Positions 1 through 10,954 of a stretch of DNA of 64,000 nt are shown one piece after another (positions within the stretch are counted from its first letter, which is position 1; each line of letters opens with the position of its first letter). A program made the position numbers and the translations under genes. The DNA lies in assembly GCF_902686445.1 (NCBI RefSeq), contig NC_062217.1:171797098-171861097 (forward strand), in the 5' to 3' direction. This stretch comes from Sciurus carolinensis. Taxonomy: Eukaryota; Chordata; Mammalia; Rodentia; Sciuridae. The notes below the pieces were generated by a model. It did not search any database and was not told the DNA's origin. It saw nothing but the letters and a program-made list of their open reading frames with translations.

Positions 1-3000
1 CAATAGTGCAGGAAGTTTCCCATGTAAAGAGTCAAAGAAACCTTTTACTGTCATACGAAGCAGACCGCATGTGTGAACCCCGGTTTCTCCCAGCTCCTGA
101 TCGCCTCTGTGCCTTTGTCTACATGGTGAATTATTTTTTCCCAAGCTTGGATGGATCCCCTGATCTCTTATTAAAGTGTGTTCCTGGATCTGTGAGACAT
201 GCAGGCCCAATTCTGTACATTCATAAATCTCTTATAATGACAGTGATAAATCTAACCCAAAACATAAATTATGCATTCCAAGCCAAATGTAACTGGGTTT
301 GGGGTTGTCCACTACAGGGGATGCTTCTCTCACAATCTCCAGACTAGGGGTCAATTACCGGCGACTTGCCTCAGTAATGGGGTGGCAGCAATGGTTCCTT
401 TCCAGTCTATTAAATTAAAATCAATGCCGATGCCACCCCGCCAGGTTCCCTGTAAAGCACCCTTCCAGAGGCCTACGTCCCTACCCTCCCTCGTATGCTT
501 CCTGCTCCCAGAGAGCCACTGGTGTGCGATACTTACAGGTGCCCTGTTCACTATTTAGAGTTGGACACACTGAATATTTTCGTAGCACTATTGGTGATTC
601 AGAAAAGAGAGGGAAACGTAGTGACTTTGCTAATGACACAAGTGTGGCTCTGCCACCTTTTGAGCAGCACGCTGAGCCCTTGCTAATTTTATCCAACCAC
701 AGAGCGCCCCGCTGCAGCTCACCAGACAGTGTGCATCAAGAATAAGATGATAAGCGTGACTTTCATAGCAGCAGCTCCGCTCTGTCCTCTCTCCAATTTA
801 TGTGGACACGATCGTTTACACGATCTGATTATGACAACAGTTCACAGCACACTAGCAAATTGATTCTAGTGTGTTCTGTAAAAATTAGCAGAGACCCTGG
901 AATTGGAGGCTGGCTGCAGATCTCTGGTGTTGAATCCTTGCTGATAAACAGCACATGGTTGCCAGGTGTGCGTGCAAATTACTTAGTTTAGACTGGAGGT
1001 TGGCAAAATTAGAATCAGCTATGTTCTGATGTGCTCATTCATCCACTCTCTTTAGAAAAACATTAAATTCATCAGTCAAAATTTGATAAGCAGCATACTT
1101 AAGGAGCTGGAGCTTCCTCGTTGCCTGTGTTTGTGACAGCGAGGTTTACGTGGAAGCAGAGTAAACATGCCATTTTCACAACATGCCATTTCCACAAAGT
1201 AGACTCCAAATTCTAATACCTTTGATTGACACATGATGAGCAATTTTAAAGGCCTGTGTGTCTCTGTGTTAGGATGAAGCATACTTTTCTGCGTTCTCTC
1301 TACTTTCCCCATTGTAAGCCCTCATTGAACATGTAGGGAGTAGAATCATATGTTTTCATTGAATTCAGTTCTACTTTATGTCTCAGTTATTTGTTCCAAA
1401 GCATCATTTCATATTTGGCACCACCTGAAAGATAGGACTGCCTGAAATTCCATCTTTGTAACTGTTGACCATGACCTCTTCTCTGTCAGATTCAAAACAA
1501 ATGACCTCTCACAGAATTCTACAAAGAGCAGAGTGATCGTGGGTTAACCTCGAAAGGTGGTTATTTTACAGTGAAAGTCATTATCCTGAGACTCCAGGGG
1601 GGAAGAAGAAAGGCAAGTCATTCCTTTTCCTTCAACACGACCGTCTCTGTTCCTAAAAGCCAGGAACCTCTTAGTCCAGACAATCAGAGAGTGGCGTTTA
1701 TCTGGGGAGGGGACGAGGAGGAGATCAGGAGAGAGCTGAGGACGCTGAGTTCCCGTGGCTGTGGCATTGCTGGGCCCTGATGCCAAGCGAGCTCCATACT
1801 CCTTCTTGCCCTGTTTTAAGGTTCTGTTTCATCTGCGGCGGATGAAAGTGCAACTTCAGACCCTCGTGTCCTGATCGAGGACAGGAGGGCCTGGGCCAGC
1901 AGGGAGGCCCCTCCCTGGGTCTGGCTTCTTGCTGTTCAGGAGCCACAAGCAGCTGCCACTGCTGCTGCAGCACCCTAAGTCCCCAGTGGATAGACAGTGT
2001 CTGTCACAGGCACCCCAGACAGGCTGTGCTCACCACGTGGCTCCCGAGACCTGGAGATCAGGCTGCATCTGCAACCTGCTGGCTCACCCACTGACGTTCT
2101 GAGCCCTGCCCAGCTCCGTCCAATCACTTGTGGGCTCACAGCCTGTTATCCTGAGAGCCTCCACCTCGTGCGCTGTCCTCGGTCCTGGTGGACAGCAGCG
2201 GCCAGATGAGAAGAAACACCTGCTCATGTGCAGCTTAGATTCTTACAGGACGCTCATGATAGTGGGGCACCTGGGAATTGTTGACCAAAACCAGGTGACT
2301 GAACGTATCTTCAAAGGACTCCTGGACGCAGCCTTAGCTCAAGTCCAGGAGTCCTTTGAAGATACGTTCAGTTACCTTTTTTTTTTTTTTGGCTCCTTCT
2401 AAGCTTATTTTTCAGATAGCTGAAATTCTACTCTTTATCCACTTAATGTATCACAAAAACAAAAATTGTTTAGTATTGCCATTTCCATTAAAATAAGTAA
2501 ATACAAAAAAAAAAAAATAAAGGACTCCTGGAGACCCTTGCGTGACCTCTGATGCCCTTGCTTTCTGACCCTGGATGCAGCTTTTGTTTTCCTCAATTCT
2601 TCTCTAGCCACCTGTGTTGGGCTCAGCACTTGATGTCACCATCTTTTCAGAACCTGACCCTCCCACAGTCCCTCCTTCCAACCAGCATGGTCTCCTGTGG
2701 CATGCAAATCCCCTGGCTGGAACCAAGTCCTGCCTTAAAGACGTTTTGGAGCTTTGCAATTCTAGAATTTTTGAAAAGCACGGATCTGAGAGTCCCTTCT
2801 GAGGTACTTGTCCAGCCCCCCTGTCCTGGAAATCCAGGCAGAGGCTTTGGGGAGGAGAGGACAGGCCTGGGCCGGACCTTCTAGAGCGTCTCCTGGTCTG
2901 TCTGTGGGGCCTCGCCCCTCTTGCCCTGGAGAGCAGGAGTCATGGTGGAGAGCGGGGAGCCGCCCTGGGTGTGCTCAGGTGGCTGACGGCTCTGGCTTGG

Positions 3001-3359
3001 AGTGAAATGCCACCTGCCCACGTCCGGAGCCGCTGCGCTCTTTCAGAGGTTACCTGTTGGCCAAGTTGAAGCTGGAGACGTGTCTTCACCTTACTCCTTG
3101 GTTTTGTCCCCTGTGGCTTCCTTGTCCTTCGCTCCCTGTCTCTTCTGCCATCGGAAGATGCAGCAGAATGAAACAGGACGCCCTGTGGCTGGGGACCATC
3201 AGCCACATCACACCATCAGCGTCTCTCACACAGCCAGCCTTTGACAGCGCCGGGTAGCCATCTGGTGATGAACCCACCGACTTACGTACTATTGACACTC
3301 CAGTCAAGAATGAAAGATCCGCCATGCTGATTATTTACTCTTCCTCTGTTTAATTATAG
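1..3359 (+). other. Partial intron upstream of E1
   Basis: Non-coding sequence that begins inside an intron and ends at an acceptor reading taattatag just before E1. It contains a compound inverted-repeat insertion (2293-2532, listed separately). The rest is mixed AT- and GC-rich sequence in which I recognise no exon, RNA gene or further repeat with confidence. Short ORFs have no recognisable domains. Confidence 0.85.
2293..2532. repeat. 30-bp perfect inverted repeat with third copy and A-tail (retroinsertion-like scar)
   Basis: Bases 2298-2327 and 2343-2372 are perfect reverse complements (30 of 30), separated by a 15-base loop. The pairing extends to 35 bp with one mismatch. A T-run follows the right arm (about 2379-2392). 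A run of 13 A ends at 2517 and is followed at once by a direct copy of AAAGGACTCCTGGA (2519-2532), which also occurs in the left arm at 2313-2326. The direct 14-base repeat plus A-tail resembles a target-site duplication around a retroinsertion. The inverted copy suggests fold-back or template switching. The inserted body is not identified. Confidence 0.8.
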
Positions 3360-3445
3360 TTTGAAAATGAGATCATCACCAAGCTGGATCATGAAGTGGA
3401 AGGAGGCAGAGGAGACGAACAGTACAAAGTGTTATTTGATAAAAT
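3360..3445 (+). CDS. DOCK1: DOCK1 exon E1 (residues 1124-1152)
   Basis: The acceptor is ...taattatag and the donor is |gtaagt. The exon is 86 nt, with phase 0 entry and phase 2 exit. It reads FENEIITKLDHEVEGGRGDE and continues QYKVLFDK, ending in the first two bases of an Ile codon. This belongs to the helical (armadillo-like) region between DHR-1 and DHR-2, which scaffolds the protein rather than contacting Rac. The join to E2 restores LFDKILLEH, which supports both boundaries. A short intron (186 bp) separates it from E2. Confidence 0.95.
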
Positions 3446-3631
3446 GTAAGTGTTGATTAGCAGTGGGATTTATGTCAGAATAGAGACCGAGAGACTGTAA
3501 TTAGATGACAATGAACTTTGTAGCCCAGAAATAATTAAAATGTGTTAATAATGGAAAATATTTAAAATTGCACCTCCAACGAGTTTCTCTTCCTGAATGT
3601 GATTAACGAGGTGTGCATGATTATTTTTCAG

Positions 3632-3788
3632 CCTCCTGGAGCACTGCAGGAAGCACAAGTACCTCGCCAAAACCGGGGAGACGTTCGTACGGCTGGTGGT
3701 GCGCCTGATGGAGAGGCTCCTGGACTACAGAACCATCATGCACGACGAGAACAAAGAGAATCGCATGAGCTGCACCGTCAACGTGCTG
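3632..3788 (+). CDS. DOCK1: DOCK1 exon E2 (residues 1152-1204)
   Basis: The acceptor is attatttttcag and the donor is |gtgagt. The exon is 157 nt and leaves in phase 0. It encodes the helix-rich stretch ILLEHCRKHKYLAKTGETF, then VRLVVRLMERLLDYRTIM and HDENKENRMSCTVNVL. It is the last segment before DHR-2, and it lies in the region that packs against the catalytic domain in DOCK structures (family knowledge). No internal stop is present in the spliced frame. Confidence 0.96.
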
Positions 3789-4143
3789 GTGAGTAAGAGG
3801 CTAATGAAGGCTTCATCTCCACAGCACGCCAGGAACCAGCCACGACGCTCCAGGGCCCGCCTGACAGCGGGCACAGGGCTCTCCAGGGCAGAACAGGGCT
3901 TCCTTCGCCCGTCTCCTCATCTGCTGCTGCAGGGACAGAGTAATGACCTGTTTACAGATGCTCTCTGAACAAGCCTGTGGAAACGGCACCCCTCCAGTGT
4001 TCCCTGTGGCTCCTGCGGTGGTCGAGGGTGGCCAGCCATCTCAATGTGTGACCAAGGTAGCACCTCGTGGGTTACGGACCTCAGGGCTCTGCTGCTAGGA
4101 GAGTGGGGTCCTCGGGGGGTGGGGTCCCTGATGGCCTCGGGAG

Positions 4144-4486
4144 ATGCATGTACATCCTAATCCTCAAAACCCAAGAATGTGCTCTTATTTGGAAAAGAGT
4201 CCTTGCAGACGTGATTAAGAACCTTGAGATGAGGTTATCCTGGATTACCCAGGGACAGGAGCGTGCCAAGTTCACTAACAACTGTTCTCACAAGAGGCAG
4301 AAGAGAGGACCTGGAAACAGGAAAGCCCTGTGAAGGCGGAGGCAGAGGCTGAACTGATGGAGCCACAAACTGCAGAGTGCTTGGGGTCACCAGAAGCTGT
4401 AAGCACAAGGGGGACCCTCCCAAGCCCTCGCGGGAGCACGGCTAGGCCAGTGCACTTGACTGTGGACTCCTGACTTCCAGCACCGA
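4144..4486 (+). mobile_element. MLT1-type MaLR LTR remnant
   Basis: It follows the MLT1 LTR layout in order: CATCCTAATCCTC..., then a segment like CTCTTATTTGGAAA, CTTGCAGACGTGATTAAG, GAGATGAGGTTATCCTGGAT, and near the end GGACTCCTGACTTCCAG. Divergence is high, as expected for an ancient eutherian insertion. The boundaries are approximate and the subfamily is not determined. Confidence 0.7.
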
Positions 4487-6639
4487 GTGGGGATGCCCAT
4501 CTGTTCTTTCAGGCCATGCGGTTTGGGGTCATTTGTTGCAGCAGCTGCAGGAGGTCAGTGCAGGGCAGCACTGGTGGATGGGTGAACTTGGAGACTCCAC
4601 CCACGGGGGCTGTGGTGTGCCCGGGCCTGGGGCCGGGCCCTTCCGCAGGCTCACCCTGGAAATCTAATGGGCCAGCGAGCATGATGACACCATAGCTCAG
4701 GTGCAGGGAGCGGCTGGCAGGCCACACAGCCCTCGGCAGCCACACGGCTGTCGCGCCAGAGCTCCTGCTTCCTCCTCTGCTCCAGCCATCGGCCTCTGTC
4801 ATCTACCTGTCGTTGGACGACAGACAGACGCTCGCCTCACATTCACAGGTGTGTGGAGCACCTCCATGAAAAGCTACCGAGGTGTTGGATTCAAAAGATA
4901 AACACAAAGGAGGATTTTCACTCCCCATACACTTGCCTCAATATTGACTCCTGTCTCGCCCTGCGGAACTTCCTAGCTAACCCTCGTGAGCAGTCCTAGC
5001 CCTTCGTCCTGTGGCCGGATACCCTGTTTAGGCTGATAGTGAACATTTTTATCTTCCTTAAGCCAAATCCTGGGTCTTCTGGTGTGGGAATGTCGCTGCC
5101 TTTCCCCTAGAAAAAAGCCAGACGAAACAAAGCATCAGCGGCTCCTGTCAGTTCACCTTCTCGGGCAAGCAGCTGCCCCCACCGCGAGAGACAGGAAGAC
5201 ACAGAGACCGCAGTGGACAGCAGCGGGAACCCAGGAAACAGAAATCGGCCTGGGAGCCAGAACTCCACGCTGCCTGCTCTCACGCATCACATCGCGTTTG
5301 CCTGCAACGTGGATCGTGGGCCGTGCTAAAGGCGAGCACAGGCTGAAGACCTAGCAGCCACCAGAACCCAGCTCAGATAGGACAGAGGTTTTGAATTATC
5401 CATCCAGGCATTTAAGTCAACGATGAATTATATACTAAGGGCTCTTATGACGAGACGCTACTGTGCAAGGACAGGTGGGCAGTAGGTGCAGAATCTGCCC
5501 CTGGCCCCAAAAAATATGAGACATTCAAAATACTCTGACACAATGAAGAAACCCTTGGTTAGTCTCATCAGTCAACTGCACTGACCAGAGGGGAAAGCTA
5601 GCGAGCTCCAAAACCTGAACTTGTTTGCACGTGCTCAGAAGGGTCTTCGGCAACCAGGGTTGCTGGCTCTTTGGGGTGTGTCCTGAGATCCATCCCACTG
5701 GCTCTGTTTATCTTTGCATTCAACTATAAGCACATCAGTCTGCTCAGCCTTGTTCACAGGCAGAGGAAATCACCTGACTCTGCCTTCACTGTCTTTGCGT
5801 TCTTGCCTCTGCCCAAAGTAAGTGACTTTCAGGGTGCCGATGTGGTTGATGGAAATAGAAACCAGTGGGTTTCTATGGGGAGGGAATGAAGGCCTTTTCA
5901 GGATTGTTCCCTGCTATGGACCTGATTTTATTCTGCTCCATGTGATCCACTCATGTGCCATGAGTGTCTAGAAGGAGGAATTACTAGTAGGTTTATTAGG
6001 TTTCCAGTTTTGATGATTAAGACTTCTATTGTTTTAAGCAAGACCTCTTGTGCGCACCAGAATGTGGAAGAAGTGGGTGGAGAAGAGGTGGTGTGTCCTG
6101 AATGGAGCTTCTTGTCACCAGAATCTACCCTGGAACACTCTTGTAACAACCCCACAGGTCTGGTTCCCGATGTTGACATGTGCTCCTCCTTGATTTGGAA
6201 TCCCACTCGGTGCCCACCTACTGTTCCTGGGGTCAGCACCAGCTCCTCCTAACCAAGAAGCACCAGGAAGGCCAAGACGATCTCACACCATGAGACCCCC
6301 TCAACGCAGGGTGTCTTGAGTGACTGCATGAGGAGCAGAGTGTTCTGTCTTCAGCATCCTCTCGGGGAAGCCAGATAGATCCCACCCTGTTGTAATGCTT
6401 TGACATAAAAAAATAAGTCTATGGAGCAAAGAGATACCAGACACTAGAGTTCTACAGAAAGGTCTCCTACCTCTAGATTTTATATATACATACATGAATC
6501 TCCTGGACCATTTTTACATTTACTTGTAGAAATGAGTAGAATTTTACGAAGATGAATACGTACATCTATTTCTAAATGAATATAGTTTTATTAATGTATA
6601 TTAGAGATGCATAAAGCATACTTAATTTATCACAAAGCA

Positions 6640-6970
6640 GAAATCCTAAAGTTCAAAAGATCAAGTGGAGAGGGGATGGTAGCAGGTATGGGGTGCAGTA
6701 GAACAGCAGAAATTACTTCTGATGTTTCATAGTACAGAGAAGACTATGGTTGATGAGGATTAATTGAATATTTCAAAACAGAAACTAATATGAATTTTCC
6801 CAGCCACAATGAAATAAATGATAAATGTCTGAGGGAAAGATATGTCAGTTACCCTGATCTGATGATTCTGACTGTATGTATTGAAATGTCACACTGTACC
6901 CCAAATGCGTACAGTCACTGTGTGTCCATTAAAAATGAAAGTACATTTATAAATAAGTTAGCAAATAAAA
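6640..6970 (+). mobile_element. Old L1 3' end fragment (+ strand)
   Basis: Near its end it matches the familiar 3' UTR of older mammalian L1s: CACACTGTACCCCAAATGCG followed by a TGTGTCCATTAAAAATGAAA-like terminus. AATAAATG...TGAGGGAAAGA lies upstream. It is fragmentary with no coding capacity. Limits are approximate. Confidence 0.65.
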
Positions 6971-7263
6971 TAGAGAACATAGGATGTGTCAGTGCCCTTT
7001 AAGTCCATTGCCAAATTTCCATTTCAGGACCAGTTCTGTGATTTTATTTTTTTTAAGACAGTTTGTAGAATATGCTCAGTCATACGGGCTTGATAATATC
7101 CTACTCTTCCTGCTCTTAAAAAAGCAAAATGGAAATGGAAAAATAAGAGTCATGAGCAGTCACTCTGCCCAGCATGCTAAGTCCCCCCAATGTCCCCTGC
7201 AGGGGTCTCTGTGTGTGTGTGGGATCCTGATTCCCACCTCACAGAATATGCATTTGTGATTCT

Positions 7264-7360
7264 TTTTTTTTTTTTTTTTTTTTGTGGTTCTGGGGATCGA
7301 ACCCAGGGCCTTATGCTTGCAAAGCAAGCACTCTACCAACTGAGCTATCTCCCCAGCTCA
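7264..7360 (-). mobile_element. ID-type tRNA-derived SINE with 13-bp target duplications
   Basis: On the minus strand it reads GCTGGGGAGATAGCTCAGTT, then GGTAGAGTGCTTGCTTTGCA and a B-box GGTTCGATCCCC, ending in a poly-A that appears as a T-run here. Perfect direct repeats CATTTGTGATTCT flank it at 7251-7263 and 7361-7373. The intact pol III A/B boxes and exact target duplication point to a fairly young insertion. Confidence 0.92.
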
Positions 7361-9033
7361 CATTTGTGATTCTCTAAGCACCTTCCCCCGTTGCCTCCTA
7401 GGGGCCATCCCTGGGGGTTGGTGGGTAGCGCCTCGCCTGGCCCCTTGTTCTTGGGCGCAGTCCTCAGCACGCCCCACCTCTCAGTCTGACAGATCTGTCT
7501 TTCTCTGACAGAGCCCATTTCTCTCTTCACGACCCCTTTCCACGGCTAATGCATGTAGGGTTGGGACCAGAATCCTCAACGACTTAGCATCTCTGAGTAA
7601 TTAGGAACCCAAACTGAAACACAGTGCGAGTGTCTGAGCACTGGAGGAGAGGCCAGGCAGCAGAGTGGAGCTGGGCCTGTCCCCAGGGCTCCTCTGGTGC
7701 CGCTGCAGTAGGCCTTGAGACTCAGGCGCTGGGAGAGCGAGACTGTGGCCACAAGCCCGGCGCGGGGGACACCAGAGCAGCTGGAACCTGGACGCAAGAG
7801 ACGCAGAGTTTGCACAGAAGCTGGGATTTGAGATGTGTGTGCTCTGGCTCTGGAGAGGTTCTGAAGTCCCGGGAAGAGAATGGATCTCCCTGGCAGAAAA
7901 AGGAAGGCGTTCTGTGTCTCTGAGAGAAAGGGTCACATGATATCACTGCTGGGCAATTGTGAAGGAAAATGACCCAACCCTAGGACAGGGTTTAAGCATG
8001 AGTGTGAAATCAGCCTGTGAACACTCGTGAGCCCGGCCCTTCCTCTGCCTCCGACGCAGAGGTGCTGATGTCACCAACACCCCAAGCTGTCAGCTGGGAA
8101 CCTCCTCGTTACCGAGCCACATCTCAGGTACTGCCACACGTTAGAGTGTCAGACACGGTGCCGTTTGCGAGTCTCGGTACATGTTTCTAAACACACCTCC
8201 ACTTGCTTCCTGTGCTTACGTAGCACCTCAGAGAGATGAGTCTTGGAAGCCGTGCTGTCTTTGGCTGACCCAGTTACAGTGTCTCTGCCCTCTGGTTGGG
8301 TCCTTGTAGGTCTTCATAACACTGAAGTTCACCTGATCCCTGGGACCCCAATTTGGGAGTTCTAACATCATTTTCAGGTGTTGGATTTCACACTGAATGT
8401 GGCTTTGGCATCTCCATACCGGAAACCTTGTTGGATGACTTCTGTACCTGTCTGGTGCCCCATGTATGATTAAGATTTTAAGGTGTTTACAGAGGTAGTC
8501 ACATGAAGAAATGTCATTTTTACAGAAACATTTGTGCTCAGCCAGAAGGTGCTTGGCAGTAATTCACAGAAGTAGCCCATTGGTTGTGATCTGCAGACCT
8601 ATCTCCATCAGTGTTTGTGCACCGCGGGCTTTAAGAGGCCACTAGCTTCTCATGTGATTTGGAAGAACTGTCAGTCTAAAGTGTTGAGTGTTGTCCAACA
8701 CACGCTTCTGGGGTGAGGGGGAGGTTCTGTGTGAACCCCGCTCAGTACGGTAACAATGGCCCCATGTGGCTATTGAGCAATCAAAGTGTGGCAGAGGCAG
8801 CTGGAAAGGTGAATCGTTAACTTCATATAAGGTTAATTGAAGTTCCTTTACCTGTAAATGCCCTTGGGCAGAGGCCACTATACTGGACACTGAGAGCTAA
8901 CATATTGCAACTCCCTCTCTGGCTCCTGCTGCAACTGGGCCCCACTTGCCCAAAACCATGTAGGTGCCCCTTTCTTGCGTATCCCAAAATCGAACTGTTT
9001 AATGAGATTACAGCAGTTAAGAGATCCTGTCTT

Positions 9034-9242
9034 GCCGGGCGTGGTGGCGCACACCAGTAATCCCAGCAGCTTGGGGACTGAGGCAGGAGGATCTGAGCTC
9101 AAAGCCAGCCTCAGCAATGGCTCAGCACTAAGCAACTCAGTGAGACCCTGTCTCTAAATAAAATACGGAATAGGGCTGGAGATGTGGCTCAGTGGTCGAG
9201 TGTCCCTGAGTTCAATCCCTAGTACCCAATTAAAAAAAAAAA
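9034..9242 (+). mobile_element. MEN composite SINE (B1 + ID)
   Basis: It starts with a B1/7SL-like monomer (GCCGGGCGTGGTGGCGCACA, then AATCCCAGCAG and TGAGGCAGGAGGATC...). This is followed by an ID-like tRNA unit (GGGCTGGAGATGTGGCTCAG ... GTTCAATCCCTAGTACCC) and an A-rich tail. AGAGATCCT occurs on both sides and is probably the target duplication. A B1-ID fusion is the known MEN family of squirrels, so this is the main evidence for the host lineage. Confidence 0.9.
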
Positions 9243-9526
9243 CAGAGATCCTAGAACCTTGTTTTAACTGAAGACAAGTGACTTCACATGACAGAAGTGG
9301 GTTGAGTCATCAGGTGTTCTGTGTAGGAAGTGCAGTCTTTAGGAAAGCGGAACAGGAGCGGCAGTGGGAGGTGGTTCTGTAACCTGTGTGAATCTACAGT
9401 TCTCTACAAAGAGCTGGGTCCCTGAGCCCCGGTTTGACGCAAGTTGAAGAACCTTGAATTTTTAATGTGCTGTGGCACCCTTTGTGGAACAAGTTTCTTA
9501 AAACATTGTGTGGCTTCATTTTTCAG

Positions 9527-9567
9527 AATTTCTACAAAGAAATTGAGAGAGAAGAAATGTATCTAAG
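9527..9567 (+). CDS. DOCK1: DOCK1 exon E3 (residues 1205-1218), start of DHR-2
   Basis: A very small exon of 41 nt between tttttcag and |gtaggt. It encodes NFYKEIEREEMYLR, where the last codon (Arg) is split with E4. It sits at the accepted N-terminal border of the DHR-2 (DOCKER) domain near residue 1207. The exon is too short to be found by ORF scanning. It is supported by the exact frame join on both sides (CTVNVL|NFYKE and MYL|RYLYKL). Confidence 0.94.
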
Positions 9568-10863
9568 GTAGGTCTGCACCCTGCTCACTGTAATTGCTGT
9601 TTTGCAAATCCTTGTTAAGCAATGTTTACAACCCCAGCGGTTAATTCACAGGAAATCCCGATGCCTCCAAGATTGAGTCTGGGGGCCCTGCCGGCCTGCT
9701 CTCAGCCTTGCACGCTGGTCCATGCCAATACGGAATTTGGAGGTCACATTTAGCCAACTCAGAAACCAAAATGTGATTATTTCACAGGTTTTTGTACCTC
9801 TGTGACCAACTCATATAGACCTTTTGGGGCCTAGGGGGAGTCACCAATTTTAATGTTTCATAGTAGCCCATCTGATCAAGTGAGAGGTCCAGTTATAAAT
9901 TTACCTGAAATAGATAGCACTGTGATTGCTCAGTCTCCTCTTGCTTACCTGCCCCCATTTTCCCGTGTCTTCTAGATTTTGCTCCCCATCTGCCTTTCCA
10001 TCTAGGATAAGGCGGGTCTGGGCTCGCTCAGCCACAGAGTGCTTGCCTCCGTGCATGAGGCCCAGGCCGGAGCCTCAGCACCACAAGGGAGAAAACCTGC
10101 TTGCAATACTCCGGGACTAGGCCTGTCTCTCTCCTGGTCACTTTCAGGGTCCAGCGTCAAAAAATTAGAGAGATTAACACCTGGAAAAGAAACATAAGCA
10201 TGAAACCTACATGTTTAATGATGTATTTATTACATTGAATGTGTGTTTTTTTTCCTTCTCCTTCAAAAACAGCATCTGACTATACAGTATACTTGGGAAA
10301 ACAACCAGTTTCTTTCATCAAAAATGTAGCTTGCTTTATATTAAAAAGCAACCTTTATGTCTTTATTGCAGAGAAGGTCTTTTGATCATATTCACTATGA
10401 TCAGGGGAGCTCTTTATTCTTATGGATTTGGATTCCTATGGATTTTTTGTGCATTTGAATTCAATAGAAATGTAAGAAATGACAATCAAGATTGTGTAAT
10501 CTCATTTCAAATGGCTGAGGAAAAATCTGAAAAAGATGAAAAAGAATAAGAAAGCTTGAAGTGAAATTCTACCTTTTTCATCTTAGTTTTTATATTGAAA
10601 AGACTTAAAATTTAAAATACATGTATCCCTATATGCATGTGTGTGCATATCTATCTACCTATCTATCCAAGAATGTATTTACTCTTGTTGGAATTTTTAG
10701 AGCTTTTTTTCATTGAAAGTTTTCAAGGCATTACGTATCATGAACATTATAAAAAGAAAGTAGAGATGTGAGTTAAAGGTGAATGTTGAATTTAACTCGA
10801 GCAATCCTCAACACAAATTATTTTGTGACATTTTAAGAATGAACCTCTCTTTCATCATCTCAG
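9568..10863 (+). other. Intron E3-E4
   Basis: GT-AG intron of 1.3 kb, ending catcatctcag. It carries a degenerate ID SINE (10014-10095). The remainder is AT-rich, with a short imprecise (CTAT)n/(GT)n tract near 10620-10670. Nothing else is recognised. Confidence 0.85.
10014..10095 (+). mobile_element. Degenerate ID SINE
   Basis: GGGTCTGGGCTCGCTCAG, then AGAGTGCTTGCCTCCGTGCA, TGAGGCCCAGGCC and CTCAGCACCACAAGGG align in order with the ID tRNA-like body. The A box is altered (CAGCCACAGAG in place of CAGTGGTAGAG) and the tail is short, so this is an older copy. Confidence 0.7.
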
Positions 10864-10954
10864 GTACTTGTACAAGCTCTGTGACCTGCACAAAGAGTGT
10901 GATAACTACACTGAAGCGGCTTACACCTTGCTGCTCCATGCAAAGCTACTTAAG
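10864..10954 (+). CDS. DOCK1: DOCK1 exon E4 (residues 1218-1248), DHR-2 lobe A
   Basis: 91 nt between ctcag and |gtaatg. It completes the split Arg codon and reads [20 protein letters not shown], then [11 protein letters not shown], leaving in phase 0. The amphipathic helices belong to lobe A of DHR-2, a helical array that mediates DOCK dimerisation and packing (family knowledge). The sequence is highly conserved and shows nothing odd. Confidence 0.97.

Larger units (their letters stand above)
3789..9526 (+). other. Intron E2-E3
   Basis: Canonical GT-AG intron of 5.7 kb (gtgagt ... cattttcag). It holds a MaLR/MLT1-like LTR remnant (about 4144-4486), an L1 3' end (about 6640-6970), a minus-strand ID SINE with target duplications (7264-7360) and a MEN composite SINE (9034-9242). 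No exon or RNA gene is seen between them. Confidence 0.85.
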
